Part shown: one piece after another, positions 10,601-18,469 of the stretch | Layout of the letters: each line of letters begins with the position of its first letter | Position numbering within the stretch: position 1 is the first letter of the stretch | Assembly (NCBI GenBank): GCA_017625465.1 | Contig: JAGAKS010000016.1 | Span: 227,228 to 291,227, forward strand | Reading direction: 5' to 3' | Length of the DNA stretch: 64,000 bases | From: Clostridia bacterium | GTDB lineage: Bacteria > Bacillota > Clostridia > TANB77 > CAG-508 | Position numbers and translations under genes: made by a program | Notes under the pieces: generated by a model | Database searches by the model: none | What the model was told of the DNA's origin: nothing | The model's input: only the letters and a program-made list of their open reading frames with translations

Positions 10601-10828
10601 ATTTCTCCTGCTTTCCACATCTGCACTGCTTCTTCTACTGCTGACATTTCACTAAAAAATGATGCGTAGGTTGTTTTTGTTAGCACACCATTATCGCCCA
10701 CAATAGCATTAATAGAAACACCAGCTAAGATAAGCATTACAATTATTGAAATAACTAATGCTATTAAGGTTATTCCGTTTTGCTTGCTTCAATATTTTCT
10801 TGCTTAGTTTTTTCTTCTGTTTTTCCAT
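7690..10828 (-). CDS. Pilin-like surface protein with RCC1 repeats; +1 frameshift at CGG
   Basis: The joined product is 1045 residues. The ATG at 10828 gives MEKQKKKLSKKILKQAK, then an in-frame CGG (10777-10775). Skipping the C continues as GITLIALVISIIVMLILAG, the pilin-type signal helix found in two other genes of this window. Without the shift, the frame ends about 23 codons later and the signal helix is cut in half. Position +5 after the Gly is Ala rather than the Glu usual in type IV pilins. After a stalk (about 45-230) the protein carries many RCC1/BNR-like blade repeats (e.g. NSNDELWAYGTNDNNKLGL, NNGDIYKAGYV, DDGSIFLGGY), predicting a seven-blade-type propeller outside the cell. It is the last gene before a bidirectional terminator; three stacked hairpins lie in its leader. 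Confidence 0.8.
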
Positions 10829-10858
10829 ATCTTTCGTTTCCCTTCTATTATATTTTTT

Positions 10859-11020
10859 GAAGGAAATTTTAATATAGCAAAATAATTTTTCCCAATGAAT
10901 GACCTATATTAAAAATTTCCTTCCGTACACAAAATACAAAAGTGAATCATATAGCAAATTTAAAATTTGTGCTACTTCACTTTCGTTATATAATCAGAAG
11001 GAAAACCACCTCTGATTATC
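10859..11020. repeat. Three consecutive hairpins upstream of the RCC1 pilin gene
   Basis: Three inverted repeats follow one another: 10859-10924 (about 19-bp imperfect stem, GAAGGAAATTTT / AAAATTTCCTTC), 10940-10984 (AAAGTGAA ... TTCACTTT plus an inner AGCAAATTT / AAATTTGTGCT) and 10993-11020 (AATCAGA ... TCTGATT with a GGAAAACCA-containing loop). On the minus strand they lie in the untranslated leader of the pilin gene. They could be attenuators or remains of small mobile elements. Confidence 0.5.
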
Positions 11021-11027
11021 GTTTTAC

Positions 11028-11062
11028 TTGACATTTTTTTTCGTTAATATAGTATATTAACG
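11028..11062 (+). promoter_or_regulatory. Candidate promoter overlapping a 21-bp palindrome
   Basis: TTGACA (11028-11033), 16-nt spacer and TAGTAT form a plausible plus-strand promoter. A perfect palindrome with 10-bp arms (CGTTAATATA, centre base G, 11042-11062) covers the spacer end and -10, as an operator would. A second copy with one mismatch is at 11211-11231. Confidence 0.4.
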
Positions 11063-11210
11063 AAAAAGCTAAAATCAATATAATCTTAGAGGTGCAAAGT
11101 ATTACCAAATTCACAAACATAAAAATATTGTTCAAAAAATGTTATAAATTTTTAATCATTAAAACCTTGACTTCTTACGGAATTATGTGTATCATAATTT
11201 TAGATTAAAT

Positions 11211-11231
11211 CGTTAATATACTATATAAACG
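11211..11231. repeat. Second copy of the 21-bp palindrome
   Basis: CGTTAATATA, centre C, then TATATAAACG. This is the inverted copy of the palindrome at 11042-11062 with one mismatch; the two are about 150 bp apart in a non-coding region. Confidence 0.55.
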
Positions 11232-11232
11232 A

Positions 11233-11265
11233 AAGGCTTGATTTTACCCAAATCAAGCCTTTTTG
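11233..11265 (+). terminator. Terminator hairpin
   Basis: 11-bp stem (AAGGCTTGATT / AATCAAGCCTT) followed on the plus strand by a T-rich stretch. With the promoter at 11028 it would delimit a short plus-strand transcript of about 210 nt without a convincing gene. Confidence 0.6.
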
Positions 11266-11366
11266 TTGTGTTTTCGTGTTATTTTTTAACAAAAAATAAC
11301 AGAACTACTAATTATTTCATCAGTAATTCTGTATATCTTCAAAATTTGAATATTTATTATAAAAAA

Positions 11367-12268
11367 CTACTTATTTAATGCTTCAATTTCTGCTTTTGTT
11401 AATCCTGTTACTTTGATAATTAACTCTATATCACACTTTTCATTTAACATATTTTTAGCTATTTCTTTTGCTTTTTGATTGCTTCCCTCTTTTTTACCGT
11501 TTTTCTAATCCTTCTTTTATTCCGTTGTTGTAAACCTTCTTTCATTCCTCTACTTTTTAATGTTGCTATGTCATGTAAAAACTCTTCTCTTCGTATTGCT
11601 GCATTTATTTCTTGCATATTTGTTGTTACTTCGTTATAAACATCTGTTGCTTCTTTTATTTCTTCATTTTCCTCCATATCTTCTCCCTTCAGATTGTTCG
11701 GATTAAGCAAAAACTGTGTCCATAATGCGATTTTTTCTTTCTCGCTTATCTCTCCTTTTTCAATCATTTCTTTTATTTTCTCTAACGATATTATAACAAT
11801 CTCAAGCTCGTCGGTCAATACTAATTCTGCATAACTTTCTTCTCTAAACTTCCATCTAAATGTATGTTTTGAATACTTTTTTAAGTTATCTAAATTATTT
11901 TTCAAAAACATCACTGCTATTGTTCTTTTTGTAGTATCATAATTCTTTCCTCTTTCTAACCCGCTTCCAAATAATTTACATGCGTATCTTGTTAATCTTA
12001 AATCGATAAAATCATAGTTTCCTACCTGCATCTCCAAATTTATTTGCGTTCCATCTTTTGTTTGTACTAGAACATCTATTACTCCACCTTTTTCTGTGAA
12101 TATTTCTGTTTCCAAGTTTTTCTGTTCTTCTAGCTCTTCTATTTTTACTTCCAACCCCAAAAATGCTTCAATAAATTTTTCTGTAATTTTTTCATTACCT
12201 TTTCTTCCATAAATTCTTTTGAACATCCAATCATTTGTTGGATATATTTCTTTTCTTGTTTCGTTCAT
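11367..12268 (-). CDS. Rpn/PD-(D/E)XK nuclease family protein; two +1 frameshifts at CGG
   Basis: The N-terminal part (MNETRKEIYPTNDWMFKRIYG, then VIDVLVQTKDGTQINLEMQVGNYDF with the D...E-x-Q nuclease core) belongs to the PD-(D/E)XK 'transposase/Rpn' family, linked to recombination-promoting nucleases. Codon 249 is CGG (11524-11522). Skipping the C gives GIKEGLEK and then a second in-frame CGG (11499-11497) directly before TAA; skipping that C gives GKKEGSNQKAKEIAKNML and the family-typical tail LIIKVTGLTKAEIEAL, with the stop at 11367 (299 residues). Without shifts the protein has a scrambled basic tail ending at 11459. Both shifts are needed to reach the conserved tail. Promoter at 12493-12521, leader about 220 nt. 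Confidence 0.82.
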
Positions 12269-12492
12269 TAAATTATTCCTTTCTGATTTTTATTTGCAAG
12301 AACTGCAAAAAGAATACACAAATAAAACGTGGGAGCAAGTCACATTAATTTTGTAATACTATTAAATTGTTTAAAATTTAAATATTGAAATTTGTTAGAT
12401 AGTCATTTTAGAATTTGACTTTATCTAGATTTTTTGAAAATTTGCTTTTTAGAACAAAGCAAATTTATTGCAATTTCTTGCTTATGCATTGT
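12269..12492. other. Long untranslated leader of the Rpn-family gene
   Basis: Between the promoter and the start codon lie about 220 AT-rich nucleotides. Apart from one inverted repeat (AAATTTGCTTT / AAAGCAAATTT, near 12439-12472), I see no gene or known riboswitch. Confidence 0.4.
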
Positions 12493-12521
12493 ATCTTAAC
12501 ACGGATTTTTAGTGTTGTCAA
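12493..12521 (-). promoter_or_regulatory. Sigma-A type promoter for the Rpn-family gene
   Basis: On the minus strand TTGACA (12521-12516), 17-nt spacer, TAAGAT (12498-12493). Confidence 0.7.
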
Positions 12522-12532
12522 TAAAAAAATTA

Positions 12533-12567
12533 TGAGCATATTTAAAATTAAGATTTTAAATATGCTC
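12533..12567 (-). terminator. Terminator of the LRR-pilin operon
   Basis: Perfect 15-bp stem (GAGCATATTTAAAAT and its complement, 4-nt loop) followed on the minus strand by a T-run. A second hairpin with a GGAAAACCA loop (12582-12605) sits between it and the last gene. Confidence 0.85.
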
Positions 12568-12623
12568 AACTTTCCGTTAATTCTAGTAGGAAAACCACTA
12601 CTAGATTTTCCTTACTTTTTTAA

Positions 12624-12962
12624 TTATTCTGTAATTTCTTTAACACTTCCATCTTCGTTATATTCTATTGGCTGATTAGAATTTTCTTCATGTTCTACTC
12701 CAACAAAATCTGGATTGTCTATATACATTTGTAACATTGCTTCATCTGTTACGTTTGTCATTTTTTCTCCAGTTTCTTCGTTATATATTTGATAATATTT
12801 GTCACCTGTTGTTTCATCAACAACCTCATTATAGTTTACTTCAATATCTACTGTTCCATCTGTCTTTTGAGCATTATTAGTTTTATTTTCTTTAAGCATA
12901 AACACAAAGCAAATTATAATTAAAATTGCTGAAATTATAAGTATTATATTTTTTCTTTCCAT
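12624..12962 (-). CDS. Small membrane-anchored acidic protein
   Basis: 112 residues: MERK, then one hydrophobic helix (about 5-23), then an acidic extracellular domain rich in Asp, Glu, Asn and Thr (DKYYQIYNEETGEKM, YNEDGSVKEITE). The signal anchor lacks a lipobox. It begins 11 nt after the LRR-pilin stop, so it is probably in the same operon, and may act with that protein at the cell surface. Family not recognised. Confidence 0.7.
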   Translation of the reverse strand: MERKNIILIISAILIIICFVFMLKENKTNNAQKTDGTVDIEVNYNEVVDETTGDKYYQIYNEETGEKMTNVTDEAMLQMYIDNPDFVGVEHEENSNQPIEYNEDGSVKEITE

Positions 12963-12973
12963 CTTTTTCTCCT

Positions 12974-15943
12974 TTAAAAACCTGATTTTTCATCCCAAGG
13001 TAAATCTAACAAAATTTCTGTATCGTCAAATGTGTTGCCTGAAATATATAAATTTTTTAAAGCACCTTTTTTCGTATAATTTAAATCATAAAACACATCC
13101 ATTACTTCATACCCAACAGTTCTTCCATTTTCATCTTTATAATAACTAAAATCATTTAATGCATTATTTTGAAGGTTTAAATAATTCAGTTTTTTCATGT
13201 TGCTTAAGTAATATATATCTGAAATATTATTATTATTTAAATATAAGCTTTCAATATTAATTAAATTTCTTAATGGAAATAAATCAACAATAGCATTATT
13301 ATTCAAATCTAAATAATTTAATTTAGTTAAGCTCGACAAAGCTCCGATATCTCTAACTTTTGTTTTATAGCACGTAAATCTTTCTAAGTTTGAACAATTA
13401 GCAATATCAGATAAATCTTCAAACAGATACATTTGCCCTAAAACTATTTCTGTTACTTGTTTCAAATTACTTATTCCATCACAACTTAAATGCTTTTCTT
13501 CCATTGGTCTATAACTGGCATCATCTTGATTCCATCCTACATAATGAAAATATTTTAATTTTGATAATCCAGATATATATTTTAATGAATCAAATTTAAA
13601 ATTATATGCATTTTCAATTTTTAAAGTTGTTAAATTTGTAACATTAGCAAGTGATTTTATACATTCTTCCCAAGCTGTTTCAGATGACAACTTCCTATTA
13701 CCTGCTTGAATAAAAGTAGTTAAGGAATTTGTGTTTGGTGAAAATAGTGGTACGGCACAATAATCGAAATATAGACTTGTAACAGTATTAGGAAATTTTA
13801 TTGTACAAAAAGCATAAACACCTTCAAAAACTTTTAATTTTGTATTTGATAAATCTAAAGTTTTACCATTCGTAATTCCTATAACATCTGCATCGTATCT
13901 AAAATATTCCAAATTAGTACAAGCTTCTAATTTTTTCCACAAATCCCAATTTGTCATAACTAAACCTCTGTAATTACCACACCAATAATAATATGATTTG
14001 TTGCATCTATTTAATGTTGGTTGGATTGTTGTTAAATCTATACTACTATTATTAATATATAATGATGTCAATTGCGGAGTGTTAGTATTCAAATTAGTCA
14101 AATCTGTTAATGATGTGCACTGTCTTATATCCAATTCTCTTAATTTTGTACAATTACCTGATGTTGCAAAATCCAATGTTGTTAAATTCGTTAAACCATA
14201 TAATTGTAAATATTGTAAATTTTTACATGTCTTCAATACTTTATTAACTTCATCATTAAAAGTTGGATTTGTTGTTGTGCTTAATATTGTACCATCATCT
14301 TTTTTCAATACTATACTACTTAGACTTAGATGCGTTAAAGCGCTTTTATTCATTAACTGTTCAAATTCAGATATAGTCATAGTTTTCCCTGCTAAACTTA
14401 GTACTGTTGTTGTATCTGAAATTATTTCTAGTCCATAAGAACCATTTATCGAATACTTTGAACCACAATTTCCTAAAACCGTTCCAATTGTACTAGCATT
14501 TTGTAATTTTGAACATCCTGCCAAATATAAATATCTTATTCCTGAACATTGTCCTAAACTATCTACATATTTTAAATTTGTATTATTTCTTAAATCTACA
14601 TAATATAAAATTGTATTTGCATTATTATCTTTATAAATATATTTTAACGCATCTGTATCACTAGCAGTATCTCCTTCATTTATACCTAAAGTATATGAAG
14701 ATGTTGCATTAGAGTATTGACAAGGAGCTATTAAATATTTTAATCCACTCATATTTTGTATTCCATCTAATGTTGTTAGTGCATTTTCTTCTAATCTCAT
14801 TAAATATATATTGGTAAAATCTGCTAATGCAGATATACTAGTTAATTGTAAGTTTTGCAAATTCATATATTTTATAGCTTTTTTTGTCGTTTCACTAAAA
14901 TTTGATAAACTACTTATATCTGTTACATCATATCTTGTTCCATTGTAACTCGTTGTTGAAGAGTTTAGGTATAAGTCACTTCCTACTATTCCAAAATATT
15001 GTAATTTACTAAATTCTCCACTTGCTATTCCCCTATCTGTACTTCCTAATCTTACAATTTCTTCATTTTTTCCAACTGGACTAACTAAATATAATTGTGT
15101 TAATTCTGTTAGACCATTTATAGCCGAATAATCTTGTACATTACAATTAGTAAATTTCAAATAATTTATTTTACTTGCACCAGCTATTCCAGCCAAACTC
15201 TCTATTGTAATATTTTGAAAATATACTGTTGTTAAATTTATGAATTTTGAAAATTCTGGAAGTATTGTTAATTTCTCTGTGCTATCTATTGTTAATGCTC
15301 TAATACTTTTTAATCCTTGATTTGTTATTGGCGCAGTTCCACCATTTATTATTTGTGCTAAAGTAGAACTTTCATCTGCATATACTATATCAGGGCTATC
15401 CGCATTTAAATCTGATGTAGTTAGTCCTAGTATAGAATCTATTCCACTTTGACAATAATAAGCTCTTAAATCTGAAGTTATTCCATACACGCCATTTAAT
15501 TTTCTATAATCTCTACTTTCTAAATTATCTGCACCTTTTATTTGTTTTCTTATTTCTTCTGGCAATTGTTCCTTTTTTACAAGATATAATACTAAAGTCT
15601 GTGTTTCTCCTGTATCGCTATTAGTATAATTTTTCTTCAAACAATATCCTTCAGAAGTTTTAAAGAAATAATCTTGATAACCATTTTTCATAATGGTATC
15701 TAATGGTGTTTCGCCCTCTTCATTTCCATCTATTGCTCCTTCAGCATATAGCTGATTAAAATATTCTTCTAACACTGCTGCTGATTGTAAATATACAGCA
15801 TCTGTTGCTTTTCCTAGTACACCATTATCACCTACGACTGCATTGATTGAAACTCCAGCCAAGATTAACATTATAATTATTGAAATAACTAGTGCAATTA
15901 ATGTTATACCTTTGCTACTTTTAGCGTTCGTTCTCCTCTCCAT
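12974..15943 (-). CDS. Pilin-like surface protein with leucine-rich repeats
   Basis: 989 residues from the ATG at 15943, which has a GGAGG ribosome site; upstream in-frame Mets lack one. The N-terminus MERRTNAKSSKGITLIALV continues into a hydrophobic helix and AGVSINAVVGDNGVLGKA, the pilin-type export signal with Ala instead of Glu at +5. The rest is an irregular leucine-rich-repeat solenoid (TKLRELDIRQCTSLTDL, LTKLNYLDLNNNAIVDLFPL, NIESLYLNNNNISDIYYL), as in internalin-like proteins, predicting a protein-binding surface. It shares the signal and stalk with the RCC1 and DGR-target proteins here, which makes it an informative comparison for the CGG shift. No CGG codon is in frame. Confidence 0.85.
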   Translation of the reverse strand: MERRTNAKSSKGITLIALVISIIIMLILAGVSINAVVGDNGVLGKATDAVYLQSAAVLEEYFNQLYAEGAIDGNEEGETPLDTIMKNGYQDYFFKTSEGYCLKKNYTNSDTGETQTLVLYLVKKEQLPEEIRKQIKGADNLESRDYRKLNGVYGITSDLRAYYCQSGIDSILGLTTSDLNADSPDIVYADESSTLAQIINGGTAPITNQGLKSIRALTIDSTEKLTILPEFSKFINLTTVYFQNITIESLAGIAGASKINYLKFTNCNVQDYSAINGLTELTQLYLVSPVGKNEEIVRLGSTDRGIASGEFSKLQYFGIVGSDLYLNSSTTSYNGTRYDVTDISSLSNFSETTKKAIKYMNLQNLQLTSISALADFTNIYLMRLEENALTTLDGIQNMSGLKYLIAPCQYSNATSSYTLGINEGDTASDTDALKYIYKDNNANTILYYVDLRNNTNLKYVDSLGQCSGIRYLYLAGCSKLQNASTIGTVLGNCGSKYSINGSYGLEIISDTTTVLSLAGKTMTISEFEQLMNKSALTHLSLSSIVLKKDDGTILSTTTNPTFNDEVNKVLKTCKNLQYLQLYGLTNLTTLDFATSGNCTKLRELDIRQCTSLTDLTNLNTNTPQLTSLYINNSSIDLTTIQPTLNRCNKSYYYWCGNYRGLVMTNWDLWKKLEACTNLEYFRYDADVIGITNGKTLDLSNTKLKVFEGVYAFCTIKFPNTVTSLYFDYCAVPLFSPNTNSLTTFIQAGNRKLSSETAWEECIKSLANVTNLTTLKIENAYNFKFDSLKYISGLSKLKYFHYVGWNQDDASYRPMEEKHLSCDGISNLKQVTEIVLGQMYLFEDLSDIANCSNLERFTCYKTKVRDIGALSSLTKLNYLDLNNNAIVDLFPLRNLINIESLYLNNNNISDIYYLSNMKKLNYLNLQNNALNDFSYYKDENGRTVGYEVMDVFYDLNYTKKGALKNLYISGNTFDDTEILLDLPWDEKSGF

Positions 15944-16059
15944 TTTTTCCTCCTTTTGTTTTTGTGTATTTTGCGTACTCAAACAAAAGGGAGCTTTTAG
16001 AAATTCAAACCCTAATACAAATATATACGTGTGATTTTGAAAAGAAACACAAAAAGGCA

Positions 16060-16076
16060 AGGCTATTATTTAGCCT
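16060..16076 (-). terminator. Small terminator after the 35-residue ORF
   Basis: AGGCTA / TAGCCT stem with a short loop overlaps the stop of the small ORF; on the minus strand it is followed by a T-rich segment (GCCTTTTTG). Confidence 0.55.
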
Positions 16077-16173
16077 CACCCCTACAAATATCACAAATAG
16101 CGTTCAAATTATTGCTAATTTCAACGCAACTAGATAAAACTTTTAACACCTTAGTTTTAAAAGCTTTTTTCAT
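16066..16173 (-). CDS. Small peptide, 35 residues, Cys-containing
   Basis: An ATG at 16173 with a strong GGAGG site opens 35 codons: a basic N-terminus (MKKAFKTKVLKVLSSC), a short hydrophobic/polar middle and a C-terminal CDICRGEAK. The stop lies in a terminator hairpin. It is located between glmS (divergent) and the LRR-pilin gene. The two close cysteines and the basic start would suit a secreted or modified peptide, but no family is recognised. The ribosome site and terminator are the main support. Confidence 0.45.
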   Translation of the reverse strand: MKKAFKTKVLKVLSSCVEISNNLNAICDICRGEAK

Positions 16174-16309
16174 TCTATGTTTCCTCCACTTTTGTTTTTG
16201 TGTACAAAAAAATTATATACATAAATATTTTTTCTTTCAATACCTCACTTGTATTTGTAACCAAAATGTAATCTTTAATTTTAAGCTTTTAATATGTTTT
16301 TTCACACAA

Positions 16310-16337
16310 TAGACACAATTGTTATATATTATATTAT
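16310..16337 (+). promoter_or_regulatory. Promoter of glmS
   Basis: TAGACA (16310-16315), 16-nt spacer, TATTAT (16332-16337), about 50 nt before the ribozyme. Confidence 0.6.
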
Positions 16338-16386
16338 AAATGTAGTTAAATTTTGAAAAATCTATTTGAAAGGAGTTTTAAATTTT

Positions 16387-16540
16387 AGCGCCTGGACACA
16401 GGATATACTGTGTTGACGAGGAGAAACTTATCGAAAGATTCGTCGGATGGTTTCACGGCAACAAGTTGCTGTCGTTTAACATATTATTAAAAAATAATAG
16501 CAATATTATAACAGAGGTAATATGAAGTAACTCGAATTTA
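16387..16540 (+). ncRNA. glmS ribozyme: glmS ribozyme/riboswitch
   Basis: The segment contains the class hallmarks: the AGCGCC cleavage-site context (cleavage before G16388), GTTGACGAGG, the TATCGAAAGATTCG helix with GTCGGATG, and CACGGCAACAAG. The RNA self-cleaves with glucosamine-6-phosphate as cofactor, and cleavage reduces expression of the downstream synthase. It lies directly upstream of glmS. Confidence 0.95.
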
Positions 16541-16574
16541 ACCTACATAAATTTTTCTTTAAGGAGATTAAAAT

Positions 16575-18413
16575 ATGTGTGGAATTGTTGGTTATATAGG
16601 TACACAGAAAGCAGAACCTATACTTATTAATGGGCTTTTACGCCTTGAATATCGTGGTTACGATTCAGCGGGAATTGCAACTATCGAAAATAACGGAATT
16701 AAAAATATTAAAAACAAAGGTCGTGTAAACGATTTACTTTCTGTAAAAGGAATTGAAAATTTAAAAGGAACTATCGGAATTGGTCATACTCGTTGGGCCA
16801 CTCACGGCAAACCATCTAGTGAAAATTCTCATCCTCACTTAGATAATTCAAATACTTTTGCAGTTGTTCATAACGGTATAATTGAAAATTATGCAGAACT
16901 TAGAAAAGATTTAGAAAGTAAAGGTTACCATTTCTTATCAGAAACTGATACAGAAGTTATTCCTAACTTAATTCATTATTTTTATAACAAGAGTAATTTA
17001 CAAGGCGAACTTAAATTTTTAAGTGCTGTAAATGAAACTTGTAAAATGTTAAAAGGAAGTTTTGCTCTTGAAATCATTTCTTCTGATTATCCAGATTCAA
17101 TGATAGTTGTTAGAAAAGACAGTCCTTTAGTTATTGGAACCAGTCCTACTGAACACTATATTAGTTCAGATATTCCAGCAATACTTTCTTTTACAAAAGA
17201 TTTTTATCTTTTAAATGATTTAGAATTTGCTTATCTTTCTCGTAATTCTATTAAATTTTATGATAGTGCTTTACAAGAAATCTCAAAAACTGCTACAAGT
17301 ATTGAATGGAGCGCTGCTGCTGCAGAAAAAGATGGCTTTGAAGATTTTATGTTAAAAGAAATTTATGAACAGCCAAAATCTATTAGAGAAACTATTGGCT
17401 CTCATATCATAAAAGATGGAAAATGTATTATAGATGGGTTAGATTTATCTAAAGAATACCTACAAACTATTAACAAAATATTTATAGTAGCTTGTGGTAC
17501 TGCTATGCATGCTGGTTTAGCTTGCAAAACTGTTTTAGAACAAATTTGTGAAATTTCAACTGAAGTTGATATTGCTTCAGAATTTAGATACAGAAATCCT
17601 TTAATAAACAAAAACACTTTATGTATTTTTATTAGTCAATCTGGAGAAACAGCTGATACTATTGCAGCTTTAAAATTAGCTAGAGAAAAAGGAGCAAAAA
17701 CAATAGCTATATCTAATGTAATTGGAAGTTCAATCTCTCGTGAAGCAGATTATACTATTTATACACATGCTGGGCCAGAAATTGCTGTTGCTTCTACAAA
17801 AGCCTACACAGCACAAATTATGCTATTAGATATCTTAGCACTTTACTTAGCTGAAACATTAGAAATAAATTTAGATAAAGTTGAAATTATAAAAAAAGAA
17901 CTTCTAGAAATACCTAGTAAAGTTGAAGAATGTTTAGCACTTGCACCAGAAGTTAAAGAATTTGCAAACAAAGTTTACAAAGAAAAAGATATTTTCTTCT
18001 TAGGTCGTGGACTTGACTATTCTTCTTCATTAGAAGCATCTTTAAAATTAAAAGAAATTTCATACATTCATTCTGATGCTTATGCAGCTGGTGAATTAAA
18101 GCATGGTCCTATTGCTTTAATTGAAAATGGTATTACAGTAATTGGTATTTTAACAGTACCTCATCTAGTTGAAAAAACTGTTAGCAATCTTCAAGAAGTT
18201 ATTACTCGTGGCGCAAAAACTTTAATTGTTACAAATCAAGATTTAGGAGACAAAAAATTTGACAAAGTAATTCGTATTCCTGAAGCTTCAGAATATGTAT
18301 CACCTATACTTTCTATAATACCAATGCAACTTTTTGCATACTATATTTCAAAAGAAAAAGGTTTAGATGTTGATAAGCCTAGAAATCTTGCAAAATCTGT
18401 TACAGTTGAATAA
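16575..18413 (+). CDS. glmS: Glutamine-fructose-6-phosphate aminotransferase
   Basis: GlmS makes glucosamine-6-phosphate from fructose-6-phosphate and glutamine, feeding peptidoglycan synthesis. The 612 residues start with the essential N-terminal MCGIVGYIG (Cys2 nucleophile of the glutaminase domain), with RLEYRGYDSAG, GHTRWATHGKPS and HNGIIENY; two SIS sugar-isomerase domains follow (FISQSGETADT; ASTKAYTAQ) and the C-terminus KPRNLAKSVTVE is canonical. Start ATG with AAGGAG. Controlled by the ribozyme just upstream and ended by a strong hairpin. Confidence 0.98.
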   Translation: MCGIVGYIGTQKAEPILINGLLRLEYRGYDSAGIATIENNGIKNIKNKGRVNDLLSVKGIENLKGTIGIGHTRWATHGKPSSENSHPHLDNSNTFAVVHNGIIENYAELRKDLESKGYHFLSETDTEVIPNLIHYFYNKSNLQGELKFLSAVNETCKMLKGSFALEIISSDYPDSMIVVRKDSPLVIGTSPTEHYISSDIPAILSFTKDFYLLNDLEFAYLSRNSIKFYDSALQEISKTATSIEWSAAAAEKDGFEDFMLKEIYEQPKSIRETIGSHIIKDGKCIIDGLDLSKEYLQTINKIFIVACGTAMHAGLACKTVLEQICEISTEVDIASEFRYRNPLINKNTLCIFISQSGETADTIAALKLAREKGAKTIAISNVIGSSISREADYTIYTHAGPEIAVASTKAYTAQIMLLDILALYLAETLEINLDKVEIIKKELLEIPSKVEECLALAPEVKEFANKVYKEKDIFFLGRGLDYSSSLEASLKLKEISYIHSDAYAAGELKHGPIALIENGITVIGILTVPHLVEKTVSNLQEVITRGAKTLIVTNQDLGDKKFDKVIRIPEASEYVSPILSIIPMQLFAYYISKEKGLDVDKPRNLAKSVTVE

Positions 18414-18422
18414 ATAAAAATT

Positions 18423-18446
18423 GCACGCTGGGAACTCCCAGCGTGC
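18423..18446. terminator. Bidirectional terminator between glmS and the amylase gene
   Basis: GCACGCTGGG / CCCAGCGTGC perfect 10-bp stem with a 4-nt loop, T-rich after it on the plus strand; the two genes converge here. Confidence 0.85.
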
Positions 18447-18469
18447 TTTGCTTAGTTCTAAAAAATTGT

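Noticed and set aside
15944-16060. Upstream extension of the LRR-pilin gene
   Set aside because: The longer open frame lacks a ribosome site and puts unrelated residues before the pilin signal; ATG 15943 has GGAGG.
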